Assembly (NCBI GenBank): GCA_009922615.1
Contig: RFVF01000002.1
Coordinates: forward strand, 55,701 to 119,700
DNA length: 64,000 bases
Reading direction: 5' to 3'
Origin: Pseudomonadota bacterium
Lineage (GTDB): Bacteria; Verrucomicrobiota; Verrucomicrobiia; Limisphaerales; SXTU01
Of this stretch, positions 17,907 to 28,437 are shown piece after piece. Made by a program: the position numbers and the translations under genes. Below the pieces are notes generated by a model that was not told the DNA's origin, made no database searches, and saw only the letters and a list, made by a program, of their open reading frames with translations. Each line of letters starts with the position of its first letter. The first letter of the stretch is position 1.

Positions 17907-18193
17907 AAATGCGCCTAACCACTTCAAATAGACGCTGAATGTTGTTAGCACCCCACTAATGGTGGGAGCAAGGAATTTCAAAACGATCTCCAAGCCGAAA
18001 AGAACGCGCCTCAAGCCAGGCCGCCCGGCCTTCAACTCGACTTCGGCATAGTCAGCAGTCGTTCGCGCAGACGCTGCACTGGATGGTTGCTTGATCCGCG
18101 TTGACTTGGGGTGGGACTTCTAACGCTCACGTTCCGTTGAGCGAAGTTGAACTTTGAACTTTGAACTTCGGCTCCCGGAAACATACTCGGCGC

Positions 18194-18895
18194 GTGGCTG
18201 CCGCTTTGATCACGTTGATTTTCCTGAGCTATCTGCTCGGCTCGATCCCGACGGGCTTTCTCGTCGCGAAGGCGAAGGGCGTGGACATCCGCAGCGTGGG
18301 CAGCGGGAACATCGGCGCGACAAATGTTTTCCGCATCCTCGGCAAGGGAGCGGGAATCTTCGTGCTGACTGTAGATGCAATGAAGGGGGCGCTGGCTGTC
18401 TCTGTAATCGGTCCTTTTGTTGAGCGAGGCTACCATCTTTCCCTCCCGGTCTTTTCTTCCTGGACCTCGTCCTCCTCGAACCTGTCCGAAATCATGCACC
18501 ATCTGCCGGCGCTAGCCGGCATCTGCGCCATCCTTGGGCACAACTACACCTGCTGGCTTCGTTTCAAAGGCGGCAAGGGCATCGCCACCACGGCGGGCGT
18601 CTTCGCGGCGCTGGCCCCGGCGGCCTTCGGCATCGCGCTGGCGACGTGGCTAGTGGTCTTCGCGGCGAGCCGCTACGTCTCGCTCGCGTCCATCGTGGCG
18701 GCGGTGGCGTTGCCGCTGGCGGTGTGGCTTACGGGCAACGGCGCATTGCTCATCGGCGTCTCGACGGCACTGGGCGCGCTGGCGATTTACAAGCACAAGG
18801 CCAACATCGAGCGGCTGCGGGCCGGCACCGAGAACCGCATCGGCACGAAGAACCCGGAATCTCCCGCCTCGGCGCCGGAGGAGAAGAAATCTTAG
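18194..18895 (+). CDS. plsY: Glycerol-3-phosphate acyltransferase PlsY
   Basis: LLGSIPTGFLVAKAKGVDIRSVGSGNIGATNVFRILGKGAGIFVLTVDAMKG; GHNYTCWLRFKGGKGIATTAGV; probable GTG start at 18194. Confidence 0.94.
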   Translation: MAAALITLIFLSYLLGSIPTGFLVAKAKGVDIRSVGSGNIGATNVFRILGKGAGIFVLTVDAMKGALAVSVIGPFVERGYHLSLPVFSSWTSSSSNLSEIMHHLPALAGICAILGHNYTCWLRFKGGKGIATTAGVFAALAPAAFGIALATWLVVFAASRYVSLASIVAAVALPLAVWLTGNGALLIGVSTALGALAIYKHKANIERLRAGTENRIGTKNPESPASAPEEKKS

Positions 18896-19067
18896 CCGCG
18901 CAAGGGCGCAGAGAGTGCAATGATGAAGAGCCGAAACGTCCAACGCTCAACACTCTGTAATCAACCTTCAACGGGGCGCGACGCTGCGGAGTTGATTATT
19001 GCGCACTCGACGTGGGGCGTTGGAAATTGCCCATCTTTCTCTGTGTCCTCTGCGTCCTTTCGTGGCA
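18894..19067. repeat. Second copy (diverged) of the inverted repeat family seen at 12713-12817
   Basis: Left gccgcgcaagggcgcagagag; right arm reverse complement gccacgaaaggacgcagaggacacagagaaag; fills the plsY-gpsA gap. Confidence 0.45.
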
Positions 19068-19077
19068 AAACATCCAC

Positions 19078-20058
19078 ATGAACATCACCGTCCTCGGTGC
19101 CGGTGCGTGGGGCACCGCGCTCGCTAAGTTGCTCCGCGAGTCGGGCCATGAAGTGACTCTTTGGGGCCACGATCCCGCGCACCTCGCCTCGTTGCGTAAC
19201 ACGGGGCGCAACGAGCGTTACCTGCCCGGCGTGGCGCTCCCGGCGGGTCTGCGTTACACGGACAACCTCGCCGAAGCGCTGCGGGGAGCCAAAGAAGTCA
19301 TCGTGGCCGTGCCATCGCGAGCCTTCCGCGAAGTGACCGGCGCGTTGGCCGATTTTCGCGGGCTGGCCGTAAGCGTGACCAAGGGCATCGAGCATGACAG
19401 CGGCCTGACGATGTGCGGCGTGCTCCAGGCGTGCGCGCCGCGAGCCAAGGTCGCTGCGCTCTCCGGCCCCACCCTGGCACCAGAAGTGGCGCGCGGAATT
19501 CCCACGGCGATTGTGGCCGCGAGCTCGGACCTCGGCGTGGCGCGCGTGGTGCAAAGCCTCTTTCACCGGCCCGCATTCCGGGTTTACACGAGTGGTGATC
19601 TGCTGGGCGTGGAACTGGGCGGTGCGCTCAAAAACATCATCGCCATTGCCGCCGGCGTGGGCGACGGCCTGGGTTTCGGCGACAACGCCAAGGCCGCGTT
19701 GGTTACGCGCGCGGTGGCGGAGATGCGTCGTCTGGGCGTGGCGTGCGGTGCGCAGGCGGAGACCTTCACCGGCTTGAGCGGCCTCGGCGATCTCACGGTG
19801 ACGTGTTTCTCAAAACTCAGCCGCAACCGTGGTTTTGGCGAAGAGCTGGGCCGGGGAGTGCCACTGTTCGACTTGCTCGCCGCCAGCCGACACGTGGTGG
19901 AGGGCCACCCCACGACGCGCTCCGCGTGGCAGCTCGCGCGCAAGCACGGCGTGAGCACGCCGATCATCGAGCAAGTCCACGCGATGCTCTACGAGGGCAA
20001 AGACGTGAAGGCGGCGGTGCGGGATTTGACGAGCCGGGACTCGAAGGCGGAAGATTAG
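19078..20058 (+). CDS. gpsA: NAD(P)H-dependent glycerol-3-phosphate dehydrogenase
   Basis: MNITVLGAGAWGTALAKLLRESGHEVTLWGHD; SVTKGIE; LSGPTLAPEVARGIPTAIV; GVELGGALKNIIAIAAGVGDGLGFGDNAKAALVTR. Confidence 0.97.
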   Translation: MNITVLGAGAWGTALAKLLRESGHEVTLWGHDPAHLASLRNTGRNERYLPGVALPAGLRYTDNLAEALRGAKEVIVAVPSRAFREVTGALADFRGLAVSVTKGIEHDSGLTMCGVLQACAPRAKVAALSGPTLAPEVARGIPTAIVAASSDLGVARVVQSLFHRPAFRVYTSGDLLGVELGGALKNIIAIAAGVGDGLGFGDNAKAALVTRAVAEMRRLGVACGAQAETFTGLSGLGDLTVTCFSKLSRNRGFGEELGRGVPLFDLLAASRHVVEGHPTTRSAWQLARKHGVSTPIIEQVHAMLYEGKDVKAAVRDLTSRDSKAED

Positions 20059-20074
20059 CCGTTACCGAAGTGGG

Positions 20075-20488
20075 TTATTGTGGTCCAATGTATTCAACCG
20101 TTCTTGTCTTCTGGTTGATTACTAGTCTTCCTCCGGGAGGCAACACGGCCTTGGGCAGATGCCTCTCGGCTAATAACTCGTCAATATCAGCCGGAAGACG
20201 CTTCTTAGTAGCCTGGAAAGAAATCAAGTGCTTGCCCAAATCATCGAAAGCACTGGTGCCCGGCAGGTAGTTCCATTCGCCTGTTTGAGACTTACCAGAC
20301 TGTGGTTTCGCGGGGGGAGCAGGTTGAGCAGGTAAATTCGCCGCTGGTGTTGGCGTTGAAGGTGTTGTGGCAGGAACCTCTGACTGGCTGGTCGGCGAGG
20401 CGGGCGGCTCAATAGGCCTAGCAGACTTCCGGCGGCAGGCGCTTACCGCACACCCCATGATCAAAAGCAAAAGAAGAAGACATTTCAT
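20075..20488 (-). CDS. Small lipoprotein, function unknown
   Basis: MKCLLLLLLIMGCAVSACRRK (lipobox-like VSAC), Pro/Thr-rich linker, short C-terminal domain. Confidence 0.65.
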   Translation of the reverse strand: MKCLLLLLLIMGCAVSACRRKSARPIEPPASPTSQSEVPATTPSTPTPAANLPAQPAPPAKPQSGKSQTGEWNYLPGTSAFDDLGKHLISFQATKKRLPADIDELLAERHLPKAVLPPGGRLVINQKTRTVEYIGPQ

Positions 20489-20551
20489 CGGAAGCGACAG
20501 TCAACTTGAGTGCCCAAAGGAACGCGGAAGTGCCCAGACAGACGTTGAGTT

Positions 20552-21418
20552 TCATTGGGAAGCTACACTGGCCAGCCAAGCTTGATCCGTTGGCGACCCC
20601 GTCCCCGGGCCAGTGTAAGAGTTGACCGCGCCTCCGCTGTATTTGACCGGCTGCTGTAGGTCACGGTCTTTCCACCTGTGAATCTCCACGTGGCCATCTG
20701 CAAAGCTGAACGAACTGGCGTTATTATGGTAATTGGCCGGAAAATCAACGACATGTCCCAAATGAGCCATACAGACCGCGAAACCTCCGTCGTTGAGGCT
20801 GGTCGGAAATTCATCCACAAGAACAAACAAGCTCGACATATCCCGGGAGCCAAGATCGGTCTCCCGTTTGTATTTTTGAAATGATAGGCCGGAGCCGTCG
20901 GCCAGCCAGTTAGCATTCACGTTATTGCCCACGGCCTGATTCATGGAGATGCTGCGAACGCGGGGGATCAACGTAGGGTTGTCAAAACTTTTGTCACCCG
21001 GGCACTTGAAGACGCCAGCATTTTTGCCTACGTATTGGCCCAAGGTAACATTGTTGGGGTGAGTCCCAACAGGGGCAAGCGTCTGAACCCAAGTGTTGTC
21101 AAGCATGGTGAGGGGGTTGGTGTTGGCCTGCTGACTTTGTCCAGACGAGGCACCTACGGTCATGTTGCCCAGCACCCAGCTCTGTTGGGCGGCGTCCAAA
21201 TTGTTTATCAATCGCCCATCAGCGTCTGGAAAATAGAGGGCCCAACCAAGCTGGACTTGTTTCAGATTGCTCATGCAAGTCGCTCCGTGAGCCTTTTGCT
21301 TTGCCTTGCTCAATGCCGGCAAGAGCATGCCGGCCAGAATCGCGATGATCGCGATGACGACGAGAAGCTCGATCAGGGTGAAACCATGGGACGGATGTCG
21401 CTTGGTGGGAAGATTCAT
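20552..21418 (-). CDS. Type II secretion/prepilin-like protein with H-X9-DG motif
   Basis: [30 protein letters not shown] prepilin N-terminus; [12 protein letters not shown] matches H-X9-DG. Confidence 0.92.
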   Translation of the reverse strand: MNLPTKRHPSHGFTLIELLVVIAIIAILAGMLLPALSKAKQKAHGATCMSNLKQVQLGWALYFPDADGRLINNLDAAQQSWVLGNMTVGASSGQSQQANTNPLTMLDNTWVQTLAPVGTHPNNVTLGQYVGKNAGVFKCPGDKSFDNPTLIPRVRSISMNQAVGNNVNANWLADGSGLSFQKYKRETDLGSRDMSSLFVLVDEFPTSLNDGGFAVCMAHLGHVVDFPANYHNNASSFSFADGHVEIHRWKDRDLQQPVKYSGGAVNSYTGPGTGSPTDQAWLASVASQ

Positions 21419-21448
21419 ACCGGAGCGAGTTACTAAATTCGACGATAC

Positions 21449-22204
21449 TTATGGGTTATACCGGGAAAACAACCAATTAAAGTCATTTACGGTTGGAATG
21501 GCCGCGTCCCATTTCTTCATCTCCGCGTGACCATCTGCGTAGATCAACCCGCCGCTGCGACTATGATAGGTTGCCGGTTTTTCGTTACCCCAACCGGCCC
21601 CACCAATCAAAAATGATCCGTCATCCAAAGATTCCAAACCCTCCTCAATGAACACGAACGTGTCCGTCGGCAGGCGGAAATCTGTCAAGCGCCGGAAATA
21701 CTGTTGCGGGGAGACAAAGCCCGTCGACTGAGGCATCGAGTAGTTCCTTATGTAAACGGGAAACACAACGGTCGCGGTGGCTGGTGCCTTGTCAGGCTTG
21801 GGGCAGGCAAAAACATGATAATCCGAACCGGCGTATCGACCCAACAGAGCCTTGCTCACCAGATTACCGTTGGCAGCATCGGCCTGATTCTTCATGTATC
21901 CAACCGCCCAAGCAGTGTAGTAATTACCGTCAGGACTGGGGGCAGGATTAGCCCCGGGCCCTGGAAACCCGCCCCAACCGGGGTTGCTCACCAACCTGTC
22001 ATCGAAGTCGCCAGCATAAGTGAGCCATGCCAGCGCAACCTGCTTTTGATTGCCGAGGCACTTGGTCGCGCGAGCCTTGCTCTGGGCCGTGCTCAACGCA
22101 GGGAGCAGCATCCCCGCCAGAATCGCGATGATGGCGATGACAACGAGCAGTTCGATCAGGGTAAAGGCGAGGGTGTCCTTGTGGGCGGCTGGTAATGCAG
22201 GCAT
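21449..22204 (-). CDS. Type II secretion/prepilin-like protein with H-X9-DG motif
   Basis: [53 protein letters not shown]. Confidence 0.92.
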   Translation of the reverse strand: MPALPAAHKDTLAFTLIELLVVIAIIAILAGMLLPALSTAQSKARATKCLGNQKQVALAWLTYAGDFDDRLVSNPGWGGFPGPGANPAPSPDGNYYTAWAVGYMKNQADAANGNLVSKALLGRYAGSDYHVFACPKPDKAPATATVVFPVYIRNYSMPQSTGFVSPQQYFRRLTDFRLPTDTFVFIEEGLESLDDGSFLIGGAGWGNEKPATYHSRSGGLIYADGHAEMKKWDAAIPTVNDFNWLFSRYNP

Positions 22205-22355
22205 ATAGGCTCGTCGGGCGGACTTGGGAGACAAATACCTCCTTTTTAAGGCGGCGTCAACGGGCGAAGCGCCCCCAAATCGCCACGCATACGCGGCGAT
22301 TTTGGGTCGGCTGGCTTCCTTGACGAGCTTCACCCCGCTACCTACAGTCCGCCCC

Positions 22356-23393
22356 ATGATTCGACGGACTCTCCGCGTAACGCTGCTGCTCGCCGTGGTG
22401 GTTGCGTTTCCGCACGTGTGCCCCGCCCCGCTGATCTACAAGCCGGGCGAAGGCTGGTCCTACGAGCCTTACGGCGGCGATTCGAGCTGGAAAAAGACGC
22501 GTGCCAAAGATCAGTTGGAGGTCGCCGAGAAAGCCTTCGAGAAAAAGGACTATGACCTTTCACTCAAGGCCGCCCGGTTGACCGTCAACAAATGGCCGCT
22601 GTCCGACTACGCCCCCAAGGCGCAGTTCCTCGTCGGGCGCAGCCTTGAGGAATTGAAGAAGGACGAAGAAGCGTTCAAGGCCTACCAAACCCTGCTCGAG
22701 AAATATCCCAAGGCGGAAAACTATCAGGACGTGTTGAAGCGGCAGTTTGAAATCGCCAACCGCTACCTCGGCGGCCAGTGGTTCAAGCTCTGGGGTGTCA
22801 TCCCCTTCTTCCCGTCCATGGAGAAGACCTCCAAGATGTATGAGAAGGTCATCAAGAACGGGCCCTACAGCGACGTCGCTCCGCTGGCGCAAATGAGCAT
22901 CGGCACCGCGAACGAAAAGCGCGGCGAGTTCACCGACGCGGTGAAGGCCTACGAAAAAGCCGCCGACAAATACCACGACCAGAAAAACCTCGCCGCCGAC
23001 GCGCTCTTCAAAGCCGGCCAGACGCATCTAAAGCAGGCCAAGACCGCTGAATACGACCAGGGCGTCGCCGCCAAGGCCATCGCCACTTTCACGGACTTTA
23101 TTTCCCTCTACCCGGACGACAAGCGGGTGCCCGAGGCGCGCAAGAACATCGACTCCCTCCGCGCCGAGCAGGCCCGGGGCGCGATGAAGGTCGCGCAGTT
23201 CTACGAGAAGAAAAAGCAGTGGAGCGGAGCGCTCGTTTATTACAACGAAGTGCTCATCAAGGATCCGGACTCGACCTTCGCCGCCGAGGCCAAGCATCGC
23301 ATCGAGTTTCTCAAGACGTTGCCCGGTGTGGCGGCCGGCCCCGCTGCCACGACTGGCACCAACGCGCCCCCCGCCCCGGCACCGAAACCGTAA
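22356..23393 (+). CDS. BamD-like TPR outer-membrane assembly protein
   Basis: Signal peptide, tetratricopeptide-like repeats [67 protein letters not shown]. Confidence 0.82.
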   Translation: MIRRTLRVTLLLAVVVAFPHVCPAPLIYKPGEGWSYEPYGGDSSWKKTRAKDQLEVAEKAFEKKDYDLSLKAARLTVNKWPLSDYAPKAQFLVGRSLEELKKDEEAFKAYQTLLEKYPKAENYQDVLKRQFEIANRYLGGQWFKLWGVIPFFPSMEKTSKMYEKVIKNGPYSDVAPLAQMSIGTANEKRGEFTDAVKAYEKAADKYHDQKNLAADALFKAGQTHLKQAKTAEYDQGVAAKAIATFTDFISLYPDDKRVPEARKNIDSLRAEQARGAMKVAQFYEKKKQWSGALVYYNEVLIKDPDSTFAAEAKHRIEFLKTLPGVAAGPAATTGTNAPPAPAPKP

Positions 23394-23398
23394 TTATC

Positions 23399-23911
23399 AT
23401 GCGCGCCCTGCTCGCCCTCGGCCTTGCTGCCAGTGTTTTCGCCTGCGCCGGCTGCGCTGGTTACAAGCTCGGCACGACCACCAGCTTTCCCGCCGGCCAG
23501 CACAGCATTCAGATCGGTCTCATCAAGAACCAGACCAACGAGCCGCGGCTGATCGAGGCCCTGAGCAACGCGCTGCGCAAACGGTTCCAGCAGGACGGCA
23601 GCTACAAGCTCGACACCCGGGGAGAATCCGATGTGATCCTCACCGGGGTCATCACACGGTTTGATCGCAGTGGCGTGAGTTACCAACCGGCAGACACCCT
23701 TACCGTGCGCGATTTCGGGTTGAGCCTCACCGCGAAAATCACCGTGCGCGAACGCGGCACCGGAAAAGTCCTGTTCGATCGCGAGATCGTCGGGCGGACC
23801 ATCATTCGGACCGGCTCGGATATGGTCAGCGCGGAACGTCAGGCAGTGCCCCTGCTCGCCGAGGACCTCGCCCGCAACGCCACCTCGCTCATCGTGGACG
23901 GCAACTGGTAA
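23399..23911 (+). CDS. LptE-family LPS assembly lipoprotein
   Basis: MRALLALGLAASVFACAGCAGYKLGTTTSFPAGQHSIQIGLIKNQTNEPRLIEALSNALRKRFQQDG; lipobox CAGC. Confidence 0.82.
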   Translation: MRALLALGLAASVFACAGCAGYKLGTTTSFPAGQHSIQIGLIKNQTNEPRLIEALSNALRKRFQQDGSYKLDTRGESDVILTGVITRFDRSGVSYQPADTLTVRDFGLSLTAKITVRERGTGKVLFDREIVGRTIIRTGSDMVSAERQAVPLLAEDLARNATSLIVDGNW

Positions 23912-23916
23912 GCCGC

Positions 23917-24465
23917 CTAGCGCCGCTGGCTCAAGATCCATTCCGTCGCCGCTGGCAGGTCATCCACCACGATGGCGCGCGACATTTTATCCGCGTGCTT
24001 CTGTTCCGTCTCTGCGCCGTAGCCCGTGCGCACCAGCAGGCTCTGCTGCACGCCCGCGTTCCAGCCGCATTCCAAATCAATCACCTTGTCGCCGACCATG
24101 AAGCTGCGGCTCAGGTCCACGCCAAATTCGCCCCGCGCATCCAGCAGAAAATCCGGCGCTGGCTTGCGGCCCCGGCTCGGTTGCTCGGGCGATTCCGGGG
24201 CGAAGTAGATTTTGGCGAAGCGCACGCCCAGCGGCGCGAGCAACTCGTTCATCCGCGCGTTCACCGCATGCAAATCCGCCTCCGTGTAGTAGCCGCGCCC
24301 GATGCCCGACTGGTTGGTGACGACGATCAGCAGGAAGCCCGCGTCCTGCAACCGACGAAGCGCCGGCCCCGCGCCCGGAACCAGCTCGAACTGCTCCGGC
24401 TTGCTCAAGTAATGCCGGTCCACGTTGATCGTGCCATCGCGGTCGAGGAAGACGGCGCGTTTCAT
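23917..24465 (-). CDS. gmhB: D-glycero-D-manno-heptose 1,7-bisphosphate 7-phosphatase (HAD family)
   Basis: MKRAVFLDRDGTINVDRHYLSKPEQFELVPGAGPALRRLQDAGFLLIVVTNQSGIGRGYYTEADLHAVNARM; FMVGDKVIDLECG. Confidence 0.92.
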   Translation of the reverse strand: MKRAVFLDRDGTINVDRHYLSKPEQFELVPGAGPALRRLQDAGFLLIVVTNQSGIGRGYYTEADLHAVNARMNELLAPLGVRFAKIYFAPESPEQPSRGRKPAPDFLLDARGEFGVDLSRSFMVGDKVIDLECGWNAGVQQSLLVRTGYGAETEQKHADKMSRAIVVDDLPAATEWILSQRR

Positions 24466-25481
24466 CCTTCTCTCCGAAAACTCTCCGCCAGTTCCGCCGG
24501 CGAAACCGTGGCGGTGCCCACCTTGCCCACGACCACGCCCGCCGCATGGTTGGAAAAGATCGCCGCCTCGACTGGCGACGCGCCCGCCGCAATGGCGAGG
24601 GTGAACGACGCAATCACCGTGTCGCCTGCGCCAGACACGTCGAAAATCTCCCGCGCCACCGTCGGAATGTGAAACGGCTTCTGCCCTCGCTGGCACAGCA
24701 GCATCCCCTGGTCGCCCAGCGTGATGAGCAGCAACGCCGGGTTCAACTCCATCAGCAACGTCTCAGCCACGCGTTGGAGGTTGCCGTCCTTGAGCGGATC
24801 AGCGTTGCGCGTGCCGTCGGAAACACCCGCCAACTCGAAGGCTTCCTTGCGATTCGGCGTGAGCAGCGAGAGGCCCACCAGGCTCAGGTCATGCACGGGT
24901 TTCGGATCAAGGCTCAACCACACGCCGCGCGCACGGCACAACTGCCGCAGCCCATCAAGCAACTCCTGCGTGACCACGCCCTTGCCGTAATCGCACACGA
25001 TCACCGCGTCCGCGCCGCTCAGATTTTTCTCGATGGCCGCGAGCAGCCGCTGCGTATCGCGTTCATCCACCGCGCCGCGCGTCTCACGGTCCACGCGCAC
25101 GATCTGCTGCTGATGCGCGATGATGCGCGTCTTCACGCTTGTCGTGCGGGCGGCGCTGGCCAGCAAACCGGCGCAGGCGATGTCTTGCTCGCCGAGCAGT
25201 GCGCGCAGTTTCTGTGCAGACTCGTCGCGCCCCACGTGCCCCAGCAACTCGGTCGTCGCACCCAGCGTGTGAACGTTGCGCGCTACATTGGCCGCGCCAC
25301 CAGGCATGAAACTCTCCCGGTCAAACTCGACGACCGGCACCGGGGCCTCGGGCGAAATGCGGCCCACATGGCCCCAAATGTATTGGTCCAGCATCACGTC
25401 GCCGACGACGAGCACGCGGGCCTGGGCGCAACCGGCGATCAGTTCTTCAAGCCGGTTTGGAGGAATGATGGGCAACTTCAT
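24462..25481 (-). CDS. D-glycero-beta-D-manno-heptose-7-phosphate kinase (RfaE1/HldE kinase domain)
   Basis: VLVVGDVMLDQYIWGHVGRISPEAPVPVVEFDRESFMPGGAANVARNVHTLGA; DVSGAGDTVIASFTLAIAAG; ATGA overlap with gmhB. Confidence 0.92.
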   Translation of the reverse strand: MKLPIIPPNRLEELIAGCAQARVLVVGDVMLDQYIWGHVGRISPEAPVPVVEFDRESFMPGGAANVARNVHTLGATTELLGHVGRDESAQKLRALLGEQDIACAGLLASAARTTSVKTRIIAHQQQIVRVDRETRGAVDERDTQRLLAAIEKNLSGADAVIVCDYGKGVVTQELLDGLRQLCRARGVWLSLDPKPVHDLSLVGLSLLTPNRKEAFELAGVSDGTRNADPLKDGNLQRVAETLLMELNPALLLITLGDQGMLLCQRGQKPFHIPTVAREIFDVSGAGDTVIASFTLAIAAGASPVEAAIFSNHAAGVVVGKVGTATVSPAELAESFRREG

Positions 25482-25512
25482 CGGCGTGAGCTTGCGAAGG
25501 ATGTTCGGGCTT

Positions 25513-26301
25513 TCAATGCAAAAACGCAGTCAACGGACTCGTGGCACTGGCGGTGGACTGCGCCGCGCCGAGTCCAATTTCATAGGCCGCGCGGCCGGCC
25601 TCGACCGCTTGTTTGAAGGCGATGGCCATGCGGTTCGCGTCGCTCGCGATGGCGATGGCGGTGTTAACCAGCACGGCGTCCGCACCGAGTTCCATCGCTT
25701 CGGCTGCGTGGCTCGGTGCGCCGATGCCCGCGTCCACGACGACGGGCACGGTGGCCTGCTCGATAATGATGCGGATTTGATCGCGCGTCCGGAGGCCGCG
25801 ATTGGAGCCGATGGGCGAGCCGAGCGGCATGACCGTCGCGCAGCCGACTTCTTGCAGGCGCTTCGCGAGCACAGGGTCGGCGTTGATGTAAGGCAGCACG
25901 GTGAAGCCTTCCTTCACCAAAATTTCCGCCGCGCGAAAAGTTTCGATCGGGTCGGGCAGCAGATACCGCGGGTCGGGATGGATTTCGAGCTTCACCCACT
26001 TCGGCAGGCCGGCGGCGACGGCGAGGCGCGCGAGGCGGACGGCCTCCTCGGCGTTCATTGCGCCGCTGGTGTTGGGCAGGAGTAGATATTTTTTGGGGTC
26101 AATGAATTCGAGGATGTTCGCGAACGGGTCTTTCTTGCCGCTCAAATCCGCGCGGCGCAGCGCCACGGTGACCATCTCCGTGCCGCTGGCCGCCAGCGCA
26201 GCGCGCATCGCGTCGGGCGACGGAAACTTGCCGGTGCCGAGGATGAGCCGCGAACGGAACTCTCGACCGGCGATGACCAACGGGCGGGACGCCAAATTCA
26301 T
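25513..26301 (-). CDS. thiG: Thiazole synthase ThiG
   Basis: [96 protein letters not shown]. Confidence 0.96.
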   Translation of the reverse strand: MNLASRPLVIAGREFRSRLILGTGKFPSPDAMRAALAASGTEMVTVALRRADLSGKKDPFANILEFIDPKKYLLLPNTSGAMNAEEAVRLARLAVAAGLPKWVKLEIHPDPRYLLPDPIETFRAAEILVKEGFTVLPYINADPVLAKRLQEVGCATVMPLGSPIGSNRGLRTRDQIRIIIEQATVPVVVDAGIGAPSHAAEAMELGADAVLVNTAIAIASDANRMAIAFKQAVEAGRAAYEIGLGAAQSTASATSPLTAFLH

Positions 26302-26355
26302 GCGCGGGGAAAGTAGGCGGCGCGGCGCGGCGCGTCCAGCGCGGTCAACAATGAC

Positions 26356-27282
26356 TCAAAGGCCGGCCTGTTTGAAGGCGGGTGCCAAAGCGGCGTGGCA
26401 CTTCTTCGCGGCGACGACAGGATCGTAGCCGGGCTTGCCGAAGACCTGGCCGCTGACTTCCACGCAGACGGAGCCGCTCCAGTTGGCGGCCTTGAGGCGG
26501 CGGAAGTAATCGGCGTAGTCAATCGTCCCTTCGCCTGGCAGCGCGAACTGGAACTTTGCCGCATCGCCGATGGCGTCCTTCACATGGATGAACGCGGTGT
26601 GCGGCAGCAACGCATCGAGCGTCTTGCCGAGGTCGAGGCCGCGCAGTTGGTAGTGGCTGAAATCGTAGGCGGCCTTCACCGCCGGGTTCTTGACATGGTC
26701 CAGCAGCCAGAGCGCGTGCTCGGGCAGGTGCGCGGCGCTGCCGACGTGCGGTTTGATGCAGAGCGTGATTTTGCCCGCAGCGGCGGCCTTGCCCCAATCA
26801 GCGAGGCGCGCGGCCATCTGCGCCTTCACCTTGTCCCACTCGGCGGGCTTGCCGCCCATGACGGTTTCGAGCACGGGCGGCGCGTCCGGCGTGAGGTCAT
26901 GCGCGAGCTGCGCGGCGGCCTGGATGCGTTCCAAGTTCTTCGTATGCGTGGCATCGTCGGCGGTGAGGTGGATGTTGTCCATCAACGCGGCCAGCCGCAG
27001 GCCCAGCCCGGCAAGCTGCGCGCGGAGTTCCTTGCGTTGTGCGGGAGAAAGGAGCTTCGGCTCCGTCGCGTAGCCGGGGTTCAACGCGAACTCTACGTCA
27101 TGGAAACCAATCTCCGCGCAGACGCGCAACGCCTGCTCCACAGGCAGCGTCTTCATCCCGTAAAGGCTGAAGCCGAGACCGACGCGGCGGGCGGGCGCGG
27201 CGGCGGGAAGCGAGCACGCGGCCAACGTGGCGGTCGCAAGAAAGTGGCGGCGGGTGAAGGGGTGGTTCATGGCGCTAGGCAA
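26356..27282 (-). CDS. Sugar phosphate isomerase/epimerase (TIM barrel), secreted
   Basis: Twin-Arg-like N-terminus FTRRHFLATATLAACSLPAAAPA; GFSLYGMKTLPVEQALRVCAEIGFHDVEF; C-terminal WSGSVCVEVSGQ. Confidence 0.82.
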   Translation of the reverse strand: MPSAMNHPFTRRHFLATATLAACSLPAAAPARRVGLGFSLYGMKTLPVEQALRVCAEIGFHDVEFALNPGYATEPKLLSPAQRKELRAQLAGLGLRLAALMDNIHLTADDATHTKNLERIQAAAQLAHDLTPDAPPVLETVMGGKPAEWDKVKAQMAARLADWGKAAAAGKITLCIKPHVGSAAHLPEHALWLLDHVKNPAVKAAYDFSHYQLRGLDLGKTLDALLPHTAFIHVKDAIGDAAKFQFALPGEGTIDYADYFRRLKAANWSGSVCVEVSGQVFGKPGYDPVVAAKKCHAALAPAFKQAGL

Positions 27283-27300
27283 CCTGCCATCGGGCTACTT

Positions 27301-28416
27301 TCATGGCTGCAGGAAATAAACAGTTCGCTGTGGCTTCCACGGCTTGAGGTTGAGAGCTTGCTCAATCAGTATCCTTAACTCCTTCGCGCGCTTGAAGTCG
27401 GCAAGGATTTGGTCAGGAGACATTTGGTCAGCCAACGAATTGCGGTCGGCGGCCGCTTGTGGAACGGTCGCTGCTGCCAAACTCCACCACGCGTATGCCT
27501 CCACAATATCCTGATCCAAGCCCTCGCCACGTTGATAGCAATTACCCAGGCTTTTCTGAGCTGCGGCGTAGTTTTGCTCTGCGGCCTTGCGAAACCACTT
27601 CGCCGCTTCCACGTGATTCTGGCCCACGCCCAGGCCCCGTTTTAAGTGGACTCCTAGGTTGTATTGCGCCACGGCCTCACCCTGTTCGGCAGCTCTGCGA
27701 AACCATTCCGCTGCCTTTCCATCATCCTTAGGCCCCACCAAACCCATAGCATAGAATGAGGCAATGGATTGTTGAGCGCCGCTAGAGTTCTTTTCCGCAG
27801 CCAAAAGATACCACTTCAAGGCCTCCGCGTAGTCCTTGTCGACGCCAAAACCACTCGCGTAGCATAATCCTAAGCTTGCTTGAGCCTCAACCATGCCCTG
27901 CTCAGCAGCTTTCCGATACCATTTCACAGCCTCGAAATAATTCTTCCCCACCCCGTAGCCGTCTCGGTAGCAGAAGCCCATACTGTTTTGGGCTTCACCG
28001 AGGTTCTGCTCTGCCGCCTTCCGATACCATTTCACGGCTTCCTCGTAATCTTGTTTCACGCCTCGGCCATAGTGGAAGGCCGTGCCTAAGTTATGTTGGG
28101 CCGGGGCGAAGTTTTGTTCAGCGGCTTTGCGATACCACTTAACTGCTTCCGCCGGGTCCTTGAGCACGCCTAAGCCTTCTAAGAAACAGCCGCCGAGCAT
28201 GAATTGCGCCTTGGGATCGCCTTTCTCGGCCAGGGCTAGGTATTCCAAAAATTGCGTTTTAGGTGCGTCAGTTTGTTGTGCTAAAGTGGTCGGCACAAAG
28301 CACCCGAAATACGAGATCAAAACCACGATCAGCGTGCCAAGGTAGTGAAGTCTGGGCATAGAATAACAACATTTCGAGTTTCGGGCGCGATTCCTAAAAG
28401 GGATAACGAGGCGCAT
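27301..28416 (-). CDS. Sel1-like repeat protein, exported
   Basis: About seven 36-aa repeats such as AQHNLGTAFHYGRGVKQDYEEAVKWYRKAAEQNLGEAQ. Confidence 0.93.
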   Translation of the reverse strand: MRLVIPFRNRARNSKCCYSMPRLHYLGTLIVVLISYFGCFVPTTLAQQTDAPKTQFLEYLALAEKGDPKAQFMLGGCFLEGLGVLKDPAEAVKWYRKAAEQNFAPAQHNLGTAFHYGRGVKQDYEEAVKWYRKAAEQNLGEAQNSMGFCYRDGYGVGKNYFEAVKWYRKAAEQGMVEAQASLGLCYASGFGVDKDYAEALKWYLLAAEKNSSGAQQSIASFYAMGLVGPKDDGKAAEWFRRAAEQGEAVAQYNLGVHLKRGLGVGQNHVEAAKWFRKAAEQNYAAAQKSLGNCYQRGEGLDQDIVEAYAWWSLAAATVPQAAADRNSLADQMSPDQILADFKRAKELRILIEQALNLKPWKPQRTVYFLQP

Positions 28417-28437
28417 CTTGCGAAGACACTAGTCCTT

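Noticed and set aside
26302-26355. Possible TPP riboswitch upstream of thiG
   Set aside because: The gap is about 54 bp and lacks the CTGAGA / ACCTGA conserved elements.
27301-28416. Regular ~108-bp repeats considered as CRISPR or minisatellite
   Set aside because: They encode 36-aa Sel1 repeats in frame with no constant direct repeats or spacers; no CRISPR array found anywhere.
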